From Mycolicibacterium fluoranthenivorans (GTDB lineage: Bacteria; Actinomycetota; Actinomycetes; Mycobacteriales; Mycobacteriaceae), in NCBI RefSeq assembly GCF_011758805.1, contig NZ_JAANOW010000004.1:124001-188000 (forward strand): 64,000 nt of DNA, in the 5' to 3' direction. The notes under the pieces were generated by a model that was not told the DNA's origin, made no database searches, and was given only the letters and a program-made list of their open reading frames with translations. The number at the start of each line of letters is the position of its first letter. Within the stretch, counting starts at the first letter, position 1. A program made the translations under genes and the position numbers. Below, in pieces: positions 20,604-31,492 of the stretch.

Positions 20604-21428
20604 ATGGAGGGCTTTGCCGGAAAGGTCGCCGTCGTGACCGGCGCCGGGTCGGGGATCGGTCAGGCGCTGGCCGTCGAGCTGGGTCGCTCCGGCGCCAAGC
20701 TGGCCATCAGCGATGTCGACCTGGAGGGCTTGGCGGTCACCGAGGAACGTCTGAAGGCGATCGGCGCCCCGGTCAAGGCCGATCGGCTCGACGTCACCGA
20801 GCGCGAAGCCTTCGAGCAGTACGCGACCGCGGTCAAGGAGCACTTCGGCGCCGTCCACCAGATCTACAACAACGCGGGCATCGCGTTCACCGGCGACGTC
20901 GAGGTCAGCTCCTACAAGGACATCGAGCGCGTCATGGACGTCGATTTCTGGGGTGTCGTCAACGGCACCAAGTCGTTCCTCCCGCATCTGATCGCCTCCG
21001 GTGACGGCCACATCGTCAACGTGTCCAGCCTGTTCGGCATCTTCTCGGTACCCGGTCAGGCCGCCTACAATTCGGCGAAGTTCGCGGTGCGTGGGTTCAC
21101 CGAGGCGTTGCGGCAGGAGATGATCCTGGCCAAGCACCCGGTGAAGGTCACCGCCGTGCACCCCGGCGGTATCAAGACCGCCATCGCCCGCAATGCCGGC
21201 GCCGCCGACGGCCTGGACGCCGATCAGCTGGCCAAGATGTTCGACAAGAAGCTCGCGAAGACCACCCCGGAGAAGGCCGCCCGGATCATCCTCGAGGCGG
21301 TCCACAAGAACCGGGCGCGGGTGCTCGTCGGCGCGGACGCCAAGGTTCTCGACGTCCTGGTGCGGATCACCGGTTCCGGCTACCAGCGGCTGTTCGCCGG
21401 GATGATGGGCCGGATGCTGCCGCGCTAA
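20604..21428 (+). CDS. Short-chain dehydrogenase/reductase (Rv1245c-like)
   Basis: NAD(P)-dependent oxidoreductase of 274 residues. The cofactor motif is VTGAGSGIGQ, with NNAG in beta-4, VNVSS before the active site, and catalytic YNSAK. The C-terminal extension (TTPEKAARIILEAVHKNR, and a hydrophobic tail to GMMGRMLPR) is typical of mycobacterial SDRs that act on lipids or sterols and may touch the membrane. Start ATG 20604, with GAGGAG upstream. The substrate is not predictable. It converges on lpqZ with a 4-bp overlap. Confidence 0.9.
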   Translation: MEGFAGKVAVVTGAGSGIGQALAVELGRSGAKLAISDVDLEGLAVTEERLKAIGAPVKADRLDVTEREAFEQYATAVKEHFGAVHQIYNNAGIAFTGDVEVSSYKDIERVMDVDFWGVVNGTKSFLPHLIASGDGHIVNVSSLFGIFSVPGQAAYNSAKFAVRGFTEALRQEMILAKHPVKVTAVHPGGIKTAIARNAGAADGLDADQLAKMFDKKLAKTTPEKAARIILEAVHKNRARVLVGADAKVLDVLVRITGSGYQRLFAGMMGRMLPR

Positions 21429-22264
21429 CGCCCCAGCGGGTGCGCGTCCAGATACGCAGCGGCCACCGCACCCGGGTCCTGCCCCGCGGCGACCTCGGCG
21501 CGCATCTGCGCCAGCGCATCGGTGTCGAGCACTCCGGCCAGCTCGTTGATCGACCGCACCTGCGGGTCGCTCAAGGTGTTGCGCCGGTAGACCGGCACGA
21601 CATTCTCCGCTCGCACCAACGCGGTGCGGTCCGACAGCTTCGTCACCTGTTCCGGGACGTCCGGAGCCGCCGCTGAGGTCCAGGCCACGTCGATCTTGCC
21701 GTCCCGCAGGGCGGCGAAAAGCGCGTGGTCATCCGGGAATTCACGCGCCTCGGGTAGCGCGCAGCCGGCCAGCGACGTGGGCCCCGGCCGCCCTGCGCGG
21801 TAGCCGATCCGCAGCGTGGCGCACCGCTTCAGCAGCGCCACGGTGTCGGTGGCACCCCACTCCCGTGCGGTGCGATCGGTCACCGCGGGCAGCGGCTTGT
21901 CCGAGGTGGTGTCCGCAAAGTCGCCGGCCGCCAGCCCCTCCGGGAGCGCGGCCACCATCGAGCGGTAGACCTGCGCCTGCGACCGCGCCGGCGCATCCGG
22001 CTCGAATCTGGCGAGCAGGACGCCGGTCAGTCCGGCGGTGACGTCGATGTCACCGGAATCGAGGCCCCCCACCGGATCCTGGGTCACCTCGACGTGCGCG
22101 GGACTGCCGTAGAAGCGCAGTGCCGCGGCGTACAGATGCGCCAACAGGGACGACTCGGCGTCGTGCTGGGCGCCGACGGCCACCGACCGCGGCGGCGGGG
22201 GCGCCGAGCAGCCGGCGACCACCACTGCCACAGCGGCCACCAGCGCCACCGCGAACCGGTGCAC
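21425..22264 (-). CDS. lpqZ: Glycine-betaine-type substrate-binding lipoprotein LpqZ
   Basis: Exported lipoprotein of 279 residues, lipobox VAGC near residue 19. The mature part resembles OpuAC/ProX osmoprotectant-binding proteins (VAVGAQHDAESSLLAHLYAA, DIDVTAGLTGVLL, DVAWTSAAAP). In the M. tuberculosis map lpqZ (Rv1244) sits by the SDR gene in the same way. No ABC permease lies beside it, so it is an orphan binding protein or works with components elsewhere. Start GTG 22262-22264. It follows the malic enzyme gene by 8 bp and is probably translated from the same transcript. Confidence 0.85.
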   Translation of the reverse strand: MHRFAVALVAAVAVVVAGCSAPPPPRSVAVGAQHDAESSLLAHLYAAALRFYGSPAHVEVTQDPVGGLDSGDIDVTAGLTGVLLARFEPDAPARSQAQVYRSMVAALPEGLAAGDFADTTSDKPLPAVTDRTAREWGATDTVALLKRCATLRIGYRAGRPGPTSLAGCALPEAREFPDDHALFAALRDGKIDVAWTSAAAPDVPEQVTKLSDRTALVRAENVVPVYRRNTLSDPQVRSINELAGVLDTDALAQMRAEVAAGQDPGAVAAAYLDAHPLGR

Positions 22265-22272
22265 GAGCCGAC

Positions 22273-23451
22273 TCAGACTCCGGAAGCTTCCGCTACCGCG
22301 GCGGCCACCGCCGGGCCCACCCGCGGGTCCAACGCACTCGGCACGATGTGGTCGACGGCGAGATCGTCACCGACGACCGAGAAGATGGCGTGCGCCGCAG
22401 CGACTTTCATCTCCTCGGTGATACGCCGCGCACCCGCGTCGAGCGCACCCCGGAACACCCCGGGGAAGGCCAGCACGTTGTTGATCTGGTTGGGGAAGTC
22501 ACTGCGGCCGGTCGCGACGACGGCGGCATACTTACGGGCCGCGTCCGGGTGGATCTCGGGATCCGGGTTGGACAGTGCGAACACGATGCCACCGGGCGCC
22601 ATCGTCGCGATGAGCTCCTCGGGAACCAGACCTGCCGACACACCCAGGAAGACGTCGGCGCCGCTGAGCGCCTCGGCCGCCCCACCGGTGAGACCGCGGG
22701 GGTTGGTCCGTTGCGCCAACTCGGCCTTGAAGGAATTCAGGTCGCTGCGATCGGATGCGACGATGCCCTTGCTGTCCAGCACGACGATATCCGTGATGCC
22801 GCTGTTGAGCAGGATGTTCGTGCACGCGACGCCGGCCGCACCCGCACCGGACACCACGACCTTCAGATCGTGGATGTCCCGGTCGAGCGCCTTGACCGCA
22901 CCCAGCAGCGCCGCGAGGACCACGATGGCGGTGCCGTGCTGATCGTCGTGCATGACGGGGCAGTCCAGGGCCTCGATGACCCGGCGCTCGATCTCGAAGC
23001 AACGCGGCGCGGAGATGTCCTCGAGGTTGACCGCACCGAAGGTCGGGCGCAGCCGGATCAGGGTCTCCACGATCTCGTCGGGATCCTTGGTGTCCAGCAC
23101 GATCGGGATGGAGTCGAGCCCACCGAACGTCTTGAACAGCGCGCTCTTGCCCTCCATGACGGGCAGCGAGGCGGCGGGTCCGATGTCACCGAGGCCGAGC
23201 ACGGCGCTGCCGTCGCTGACGACGGCGACCAGGCGATTGGCCCAGGTGTATTTCTTCGCCAGGGTCACATCCGCGGCGATCGCGCGGCTGACCTGCGCGA
23301 CGCCCGGGGTATAGGCGATGGACAGGGCGCGCTGGGTGTCCAGCGGCTCGTTCAACGCGACCGAGAGCTTTCCGCCCTCATGGGCGGCGAAGATCTCGGC
23401 ATCGTCGATAACTACTTGCGGGGTTCGCACCAATTCGGCCACGGCGACCAC
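22273..23451 (-). CDS. NAD(P)-dependent malic enzyme (short bacterial type)
   Basis: Oxidative decarboxylation of malate to pyruvate. 392 residues, the usual length of bacterial malic enzymes without a phosphotransacetylase domain. Motifs include AYTPGVAQVSRAI with its Tyr, INLED-type NLEDISAPRCF, metal-site residues in HDDQHGTAIV, and the Rossmann GAGAAGVACT. Start GTG 23449-23451. In M. tuberculosis the gene by corA (Rv1239c) is mdh (Rv1240), so a different malate-using enzyme occupies this site. It is divergent from corA and shares a likely transcript with lpqZ. Confidence 0.92.
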   Translation of the reverse strand: MVAVAELVRTPQVVIDDAEIFAAHEGGKLSVALNEPLDTQRALSIAYTPGVAQVSRAIAADVTLAKKYTWANRLVAVVSDGSAVLGLGDIGPAASLPVMEGKSALFKTFGGLDSIPIVLDTKDPDEIVETLIRLRPTFGAVNLEDISAPRCFEIERRVIEALDCPVMHDDQHGTAIVVLAALLGAVKALDRDIHDLKVVVSGAGAAGVACTNILLNSGITDIVVLDSKGIVASDRSDLNSFKAELAQRTNPRGLTGGAAEALSGADVFLGVSAGLVPEELIATMAPGGIVFALSNPDPEIHPDAARKYAAVVATGRSDFPNQINNVLAFPGVFRGALDAGARRITEEMKVAAAHAIFSVVGDDLAVDHIVPSALDPRVGPAVAAAVAEASGV

Positions 23452-23654
23452 GGTAACTCACCCCCGGAACTCACACGGGCAGGTTCCCCCCTCGTGAGAA
23501 GACCGAAAAATGCGCTTTACGTCGAGAAACAGGCTACCCACGGGTAGGTTCCCAGCGAGTAGCCAGCTTCCGATGACGGGTATCGGACACCCGCGCCGCG
23601 TAGCATTCCATCGGTTCCCCACTGGGACTACGCGCTCTGACACGGAGGTTTGCG

Positions 23655-24764
23655 ATGCCCTCATTCCGCGCGTTGCCGCCGTCCCTGCTACGCCCAGGGG
23701 TACGCAAGGCGGTTTCGGCTCCCGACGCACGTTCCATTCACGTACCGGTCGCGCGCGCGATGGTTGACTGCGGCGTGTACGTCGACGGTGTCCGGCTGCC
23801 CGGCAAGTACACCCACGCCGCCGCGCTGACCAAGGTGCGCGAACTGGAGGCGCAGGGTAACTGCCAGGCGTTCGTCTGGGTCGGCCTGCACGAGCCCGAT
23901 GGGCACCAGATGCAGGCGGTGGCCGATGTGTTCGGCCTGCACGAACTGGCGGTCGAGGATGCGGTGCACGCGCACCAACGTCCCAAGCTGGAGCGCTACG
24001 ACAACACCCTGTTCCTGGTTCTCAAGACGATCATGTACGTCGAGCACGAGTCGGTGGCCAAGGCCCGGGAGATCGTCGAAACCGGCGAGATCATGGTCTT
24101 CGTGGGCCCGGACTTCGTGGTGACGGTCCGGCACGGCGATCACGGCGGCCTGGCCGGGGTGCGCAAGCGCATGGACAGCACACCCGCCAACTGCGCGCTG
24201 GGCCCCTACGCCGTCCTGCATGCGATCGCCGATCACGTCGTGGACCACTACCTCGAAGTCACCGACCTCGTCGAACTCGATATCGATGCGATGGAGGAGA
24301 ACGTCTTCTCCCCCACCAGCGAGACCGATATCGAGCACATCTACCTGCTCAAGCGGGAAGTGGTCGAGATGCGCCGAGCCGTCGGCCCGCTGAACCTCGC
24401 CCTGCAACGACTCGGCAGCGACCACAACGACCTGATCTCCAAGGAGGTCCGGCGCTACATCCGCGACGTCGTCGACCACAACATCCAGGCCGCGGACCGG
24501 ATCGCCAGCTATGACGAGGTGCTCAGCTCGCTGGTCCAGGCCGCCCTGGGCAAAGTGGGGATGCAGCAGAACACCGATATGCGCAAGATCTCGGCCTGGG
24601 TGGCGATCGCCGCCGTGCCCACCGCGATGGCCGGCATCTACGGGATGAACTTCGACAACATGCCCGAACTGCATTGGACGTTCGGCTATCCGATGGTGCT
24701 GCTGGTGATGGCGACGGTGTGTCTGGTGCTGCACCGCACCTTCCGCCGCAACAACTGGCTCTGA
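23655..24764 (+). CDS. corA: Magnesium/cobalt channel CorA
   Basis: Pentameric inner-membrane Mg2+/Co2+ channel, 369 residues. The N-terminal cytoplasmic domain (about 1-295) has the long stalk helix with VVDHYLEVTDLVELDI and FSPTSETDIEHIYLLKREV. The selectivity motif YGMN lies before the second of two C-terminal TM helices, and the tail is basic (RRNNWL). Start ATG 23655. The order malic enzyme / corA / sugC matches Rv1240-Rv1238. The 200-bp leader region has several short dyads (for example 23534-23547), but I recognise no known riboswitch. Confidence 0.95.
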   Translation: MPSFRALPPSLLRPGVRKAVSAPDARSIHVPVARAMVDCGVYVDGVRLPGKYTHAAALTKVRELEAQGNCQAFVWVGLHEPDGHQMQAVADVFGLHELAVEDAVHAHQRPKLERYDNTLFLVLKTIMYVEHESVAKAREIVETGEIMVFVGPDFVVTVRHGDHGGLAGVRKRMDSTPANCALGPYAVLHAIADHVVDHYLEVTDLVELDIDAMEENVFSPTSETDIEHIYLLKREVVEMRRAVGPLNLALQRLGSDHNDLISKEVRRYIRDVVDHNIQAADRIASYDEVLSSLVQAALGKVGMQQNTDMRKISAWVAIAAVPTAMAGIYGMNFDNMPELHWTFGYPMVLLVMATVCLVLHRTFRRNNWL

Positions 24765-24782
24765 GTCCCCCGTCGACGCAGC

Positions 24783-25376
24783 TCAGGACGGCGAGGACGC
24801 GCGCCGGTGGGCGTCGAGAACATCGACCCCGTCGGTGCGCCACGCCTCGCGCATGGCCTCGGCACCCTTCAGACGCACCCAGGCCGCCTCGGTCGGGGTG
24901 ATCGGGGTCGCGGCCAGGAACCGCACCGGCGCCATCGGTTCGGGTAGCACCAGATCGCTGATCTCGCCGGGCCCCAACAGAAACGCGGTGAAGGGGGCCC
25001 CCTCGAAAAGGGGAGCGCTGAGGTCCACCAGGGCATCGGCGTCCAGCACCAGACCTTCGACGGCAGGTGCGGCGGCCAGTACGGCAACGGATTTCGCCAA
25101 CCCCGTCGGGGTGGGCGCCCGCAGGGACACCACCACCTCCGCGCGCGGGCCGATCTCGGGGTCGGCCAGGAAATCCGTCGGGTCCGCCATGGCCTGCCGG
25201 GAACAGCCCAGCGACACAAAGTGATTCACCCGGTCACCATCGGGACCGAAGCGCAGTACATCGATCCGGTCGGCACCGAGGAAGGTGATGCTGGCTTCCG
25301 ACGGGTCACCGAGCACGCCGGCACCGGTGAAGTGCGCGCTCAGATGCGCGCGGACCGCGGCTAGCGGGCTGGTCAC
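24783..25376 (-). CDS. Suppressor-of-fused (Sufu)-like domain protein
   Basis: 197 residues. The segment [11 protein letters not shown] and the later [14 protein letters not shown] and [16 protein letters not shown] fit bacterial Sufu-domain proteins, which are often immunity or accessory proteins of unknown biochemical role. No signal peptide or TM segment is seen. The start GTG (25374-25376) overlaps the sugC stop as GTGA, so it is translationally coupled as the last gene of the lpqY-sugABC operon. Its link with trehalose import is positional only. Confidence 0.75.
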   Translation of the reverse strand: MTSPLAAVRAHLSAHFTGAGVLGDPSEASITFLGADRIDVLRFGPDGDRVNHFVSLGCSRQAMADPTDFLADPEIGPRAEVVVSLRAPTPTGLAKSVAVLAAAPAVEGLVLDADALVDLSAPLFEGAPFTAFLLGPGEISDLVLPEPMAPVRFLAATPITPTEAAWVRLKGAEAMREAWRTDGVDVLDAHRRASSPS

Positions 25377-26542
25377 GCGATGGACAGGTTGGCGCCGGTC
25401 GCCGCGTCGAAGATCATCAGCTTGGAGACATCCAGTGCCAACTCCGCCTTCTGCCCCGCCTTCACCTGAGACGACGCCGAAACCCGTGCCACGAACTCGT
25501 TTTCGCCGGTCCCGGACTCCGCGGCCAACTGAGCGAGCTGCGCCGCCCGGGCACCCTCACCCTCGGTGCGGAAATGCAGGTACTTCTCGGCGCCCAGCGA
25601 CTCGACCAGATCCACCGTCACCTCGAAGACGTGCGCCCGGATCCGGGCATAGGAATCGATCGCGGCGGCGTCGTCGAAATGTTCGGGGCGCACCCCGACG
25701 ATGAGCTCGGCCACCTGCTTCTGGGCCAGGGCCGCATGCGTCACCGGACCCTCCACGGGCAACGGCACCTCGCCGAACGGCAACCGCAGCCCGACATCGG
25801 TGAGGGTGGCCGGGAAGAAGTTCATCGCGGGGGAACCGATGAATCCCGCGACGAACAGGTTCACCGGGCTGTTGTAGAGCTCGTCGGGTGTGCCGATCTG
25901 CTGGACGACGCCGGCCAGCATCACCACCACCCGGTCCCCGAGCGTCATCGCCTCGGTCTGGTCGTGGGTGACATAGACGGTGGTGGTGCCCAGCCGGCTC
26001 TGCAGACGCGCGATCTCGGTACGCATCTGCACACGCAGCTTGGCGTCCAGGTTCGAGAGCGGCTCGTCCATCAGGAAGGCCTTGGGGCTGCGCACGATCG
26101 CGCGGCCCATCGCCACCCGCTGCCGCTGACCACCGGAGAGCTGCGCCGGACGCCGATCCAGAAGTGCGGTCAGATCGAGGATCTTCGCGGTCTCCTCCAC
26201 CTTCGCCGCGATCTCGGCCTTCGGCAGCTTGGCCAAGGTGAGCGGGAACGCGATGTTCTGCCGCACGGTCATGTGCGGGTAGAGCGCATAGGACTGGAAC
26301 ACCATCGCGATATCGCGGTCCTTGGGCTGCTTGTCGTTGACCCGCTCACCGCCGATGCGCAGTTCGCCGGAGCTGATGTCCTCCAGGCCCGCGATCATGT
26401 TGAGCGTGGTCGACTTCCCGCACCCGGACGGCCCCACCAGGATCAGGAACTCGCCGTCGTTGATGGTCAGCGACAGATCCTGCACTGCCACAGCCCCATT
26501 GGCGTAACTCTTGGTGACGTGGTCCAAAACGATCTCGGCCAT
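25373..26542 (-). CDS. sugC: Trehalose ABC importer ATPase SugC
   Basis: ATP-binding subunit of the LpqY-SugABC importer, which recycles trehalose released from trehalose mycolates. 389 residues. Walker [10 protein letters not shown], signature [14 protein letters not shown], Walker [12 protein letters not shown] and H-loop [10 protein letters not shown] are intact. The C-terminal ~150 residues are a regulatory TOBE/OB domain as in MalK/UgpC (IVGVRPEHF). ATG 26540-26542 lies 4 bp after the sugB stop. The operon order lpqY-sugA-sugB-sugC equals Rv1235-Rv1238. Confidence 0.95.
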   Translation of the reverse strand: MAEIVLDHVTKSYANGAVAVQDLSLTINDGEFLILVGPSGCGKSTTLNMIAGLEDISSGELRIGGERVNDKQPKDRDIAMVFQSYALYPHMTVRQNIAFPLTLAKLPKAEIAAKVEETAKILDLTALLDRRPAQLSGGQRQRVAMGRAIVRSPKAFLMDEPLSNLDAKLRVQMRTEIARLQSRLGTTTVYVTHDQTEAMTLGDRVVVMLAGVVQQIGTPDELYNSPVNLFVAGFIGSPAMNFFPATLTDVGLRLPFGEVPLPVEGPVTHAALAQKQVAELIVGVRPEHFDDAAAIDSYARIRAHVFEVTVDLVESLGAEKYLHFRTEGEGARAAQLAQLAAESGTGENEFVARVSASSQVKAGQKAELALDVSKLMIFDAATGANLSIA

Positions 26543-26546
26543 GGAG

Positions 26547-27379
26547 CTACCCCTTCACCGCACCGGAGGTCAACCCGGCCACGATCCGTCGCTGGAAAAT
26601 CAGAACAAAGATGATGATGGGCACCGTGATGACCATCGCCCCGGCGGCGATGGACCCGGTGGGTTCCTCGAATTGCGAACTGCCGGTGAAGTTGGCGATC
26701 GCCACCGGCGCGGTGATGGCCCGCGGGGTGGCCGTCAGCGACAGCGCCAACAGCAGGTCGTTCCAGGCGAAGATGAACACCAGGATCGCCGCGGTGACGA
26801 TGCCCGGTGCGGCCAGCGGTGCAATGACCTTGCGGAACGCCTCACCCGGGGTGGCGCCGTCCATCTTGGCGGCCTTCTCCAGATCCCAGGGGATCTCTTT
26901 GAAGAACGCGCTCATCGTGTAGATCGCCAGCGGCAGCGCGAAGGTGATGTAAGGGATGATCAGCCCGGGCCAGGTGTCGAACAGCCCGATCCGGCGCTCG
27001 ATGTTGAAGATCGGTGTCACCAGCGAGATCTGCGGGAACATCGCGATCAGCAGTGCCACGCCGACCAGCACCCGCTTACCCGGGAACGCCAGCCGGGCAA
27101 TGGCGTAGGCCGCCATTCCACCGATGGTCACCGCGATCACCGTGGTGATCAGACCGATCCCGATCGAGTTGATCAGCGCCGAGCTGAAGATGTCGCCGGT
27201 GAAGATGCCCTTGTAGTTGTCGAAGGTGATCTCCGACGGAATGAACTTGCCGTCCTTGACCGTTGACGTCGGCTTGAGCGACAGCGACAGGATCCACAGC
27301 ACCGGGATGAGCGCGTAGAGCACCACCAGGACGTTCACCACGGCCCAGCCGGTCGCCCGGCCGGGACTGACCCGCTCGC

Positions 27380-27383
<4 letters not shown>
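26547..27383 (-). CDS. sugB: Trehalose ABC importer permease SugB
   Basis: Inner-membrane subunit of about six TM helices (MalG type), 278 residues. The first helix is [20 protein letters not shown]; the cytoplasmic EAA coupling loop reads [20 protein letters not shown]. It pairs with SugA and docks on SugC. The start ATG overlaps the sugA stop as ATGA, and sugC follows after 4 bp, so the subunits are translated together. Confidence 0.95.
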
Positions 27384-29712
<2,329 letters not shown>

Positions 29713-29729
29713 CTATTCAGACGTGATAT

Positions 29730-29741
29730 GCAACCGTTTCC
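29730..29741 (-). promoter_or_regulatory. LacI-family-type operator upstream of lpqY
   Basis: On the minus strand GGAAACGGTTGC fits the LacI/GalR core GnAAnCGnTTnC at every fixed position. It lies between the Rv1234-like gene and the lpqY start, as expected for sugar-responsive control of lpqY-sugABC. No LacI-type gene is in the window. Confidence 0.5.
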
Positions 29742-29757
29742 GCGGCGCGTTGCCCAC

Positions 29758-30270
29758 TCAGATCGTCAAGCGCGCCAGCAGATCCCGGCCCTGCTCGGCA
29801 CTGGCGGGCTCGCACAGCACGTCGTAGCGGCCGGCGACCAGTTGCATCGTGGAGCTGAAATCCCTTGTGCCGCGGGCCATCGCGTACGGAATCGCCGAGG
29901 TGATGAGGCCGAAGAACACACCGGCGATCAGCCCGGTCACGAGCGCCCCCCAGGGACTGGGGCTGAAGAAACCGAGGATCAGGCCGATGAACAAACCCAG
30001 CCACGCACCGGAGAGGACCCCGCCGCCGATCACCTTCGGCCAGGTCAGCCGGCCCGTCACCCGCTCGACCTGCATGAGGTCGACACCGACGATGGTGACC
30101 TGCTGTACCGGGAACTCTTGATCGGAGAGGTAATCCACGGCGCGCTGGGCTTCGGCGTACGTCGGATAGGACCCGATGGGCCAACCCTTGGGCGGAGTGG
30201 GCAAAGGCGCGGGGCCACGGCCGGCGGGAGTGCCACCGGGCGTCCGGCCGGGCTGCAGTGGACCGCTCAT
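29758..30270 (-). CDS. YflT/stress-protein-17M-like membrane protein (Rv1234-like)
   Basis: 170 residues. A Pro/Gly-rich N-terminus leads to a YflT-type domain (YPTYAEAQRAVDYLSDQEF, VQQVTIVGVDL). A glycine-rich TM hairpin follows (GGVLSGAWLGLFIGLILGFF and GALVTGLIAGVFFGLITSAI), then a second small domain (YDVLCEPASAEQGRDLL). Heat- or stress-induced proteins of this type have unknown activity. It lies upstream of lpqY, like Rv1234 before Rv1235, with 93 bp between them. Confidence 0.82.
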   Translation of the reverse strand: MSGPLQPGRTPGGTPAGRGPAPLPTPPKGWPIGSYPTYAEAQRAVDYLSDQEFPVQQVTIVGVDLMQVERVTGRLTWPKVIGGGVLSGAWLGLFIGLILGFFSPSPWGALVTGLIAGVFFGLITSAIPYAMARGTRDFSSTMQLVAGRYDVLCEPASAEQGRDLLARLTI

Positions 30271-30412
30271 CGTGAGTTCTCCTTCATGCGCGTTTGCAGG
30301 GTGCCGCCTACCAACCTATCGGTACGTGCGAGCGGACACCGAGACTCGGCCGCCGCCCGACGGCGCGATGCACCGGCACCGCGGGGACCAGCACATACGC
30401 TACGTTGTGGGC

Positions 30413-31048
30413 ATGACAGTACCGGGCCAGGACGAGGGTGCGACAGCATCGTCGGGAGCTTCTGAGACAACGCCGGATCCGGGTTCCGCGGCCGAACCTC
30501 AGTCGGGCGCCTATGAGGCGCCGCCGCTCGCGTGGGCCCCCGAGCCCGTCCCGCCGCCGACGGCTCCGGACTACCCGGGCTACGGCCCACCTGCGGGCTA
30601 CGGCGCGCCGCCCAGCTATCAGCAGCCGCTCTACCCGCAGCAGGGTTATGACGCGCCGCCGACCTATCAGCCCGGCGGGTATCCGCCCCCACCGCCCGGT
30701 TTCGGCGCACCCGGCTACCCCGGGGCGCAGTACGGGACCCCACCGCCTTACGGCGCCCCGCCGCCACCGCCCTATGGCGCCGCGCCGGGCTACCCGCCCG
30801 CGGGTTACGGCGCACCGTACGGTGCGCCGGCCACCGAGACGAACCCGCTCGCGATCGGCTCGCTGGTCGCCTCGGCGATCGGTGTGCTGTGCGGGATCGG
30901 CTCGATCATCGGGATCGTGCTCGGCATCGTGGCACTCAACCAGATCAAACAGACCCGCCAGGGCGGGCAGGGGCTGGCCATCGCGGGTATCGCGGTGGGT
31001 GCGGTGTCACTGGTGCTCAGCATGATCTTCGCCGTCACCCTGTTCTGA
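30413..31048 (+). CDS. Pro/Gly/Tyr-rich DUF4190 membrane protein (Rv1233c-like)
   Basis: About 211 residues. The first ~140 are low-complexity, with repeated PPGYG, YPPPPPGF and PPYGAPPP blocks. The C-terminal DUF4190 module has two TM helices around the polar turn NQIKQTRQGGQGLAIAGIA. The N-terminal tail is probably cytoplasmic, as in many actinobacterial Pro/Gly/Tyr tails that act as interaction scaffolds. ATG 30413 is taken; the frame is open further upstream but without family support. It forms a tandem pair with the next gene, 9 bp away. Confidence 0.82.
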   Translation: MTVPGQDEGATASSGASETTPDPGSAAEPQSGAYEAPPLAWAPEPVPPPTAPDYPGYGPPAGYGAPPSYQQPLYPQQGYDAPPTYQPGGYPPPPPGFGAPGYPGAQYGTPPPYGAPPPPPYGAAPGYPPAGYGAPYGAPATETNPLAIGSLVASAIGVLCGIGSIIGIVLGIVALNQIKQTRQGGQGLAIAGIAVGAVSLVLSMIFAVTLF

Positions 31049-31057
31049 GCACCGGGC

Positions 31058-31492
31058 ATGACCACCCCTCCGCCCGATCCCTACCGGCCGCCGGATCCGT
31101 TCACCCCGGTGGACTACCCGACCGACCCGGGTCTGCCGCCGCCCGTGTACCCGGGGCCCTACCCACCGCCGGGTTACCCGCAGGCCGGGCCGTACCCGTA
31201 TCCCGGTCCCTACCCCGGGTACGACCCGTACCGGCAGAAGCCGACGGGCACCAACGGTAAGGCGATCGCGGCGCTGATCATCTCGCTGGGCGGGTTGGTG
31301 TTCTGCGGACTGCCCTCGGTGGCCGGGCTCATCCTCGGTGTGGTCGCCATGCGCGAGACGCGCCGCACCGGCCAGGACGGCTGGGGCTTGGCGCTGGCCG
31401 GTGCCATCATCGGCGGCCTGGCCACCGCCGGGCTGGTGTTCTACATGCTGCTGTGGATCGGGTTCATCGCCAGCGGCTTCTCGCTGGTCTAA
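31058..31492 (+). CDS. Second DUF4190 membrane protein, paralogue of its neighbour
   Basis: 144 residues. The layout is a shorter version of the preceding gene: a Pro/Tyr-rich N-terminus (PPDPYRPPDPFTP, YPYPGPYPGYDPY), then a two-TM DUF4190 module with the turn AMRETRRTGQDGWGLALAG. The hairpin turn is closely similar between the two, so they likely arose by duplication and may form a hetero-complex. It overlaps the convergent CoA-ester lyase gene by 4 bp at the stops. Confidence 0.8.
   Translation: MTTPPPDPYRPPDPFTPVDYPTDPGLPPPVYPGPYPPPGYPQAGPYPYPGPYPGYDPYRQKPTGTNGKAIAALIISLGGLVFCGLPSVAGLILGVVAMRETRRTGQDGWGLALAGAIIGGLATAGLVFYMLLWIGFIASGFSLV

Noticed and set aside
22120..23547. 475-codon frame opposite malic enzyme and lpqZ
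   Set aside because: Shadow frame; both genes on the minus strand have intact signatures.
23452..23654. corA leader as an Mg2+ riboswitch (M-box)
   Set aside because: Several short dyads are present, but I cannot recognise the conserved M-box elements.
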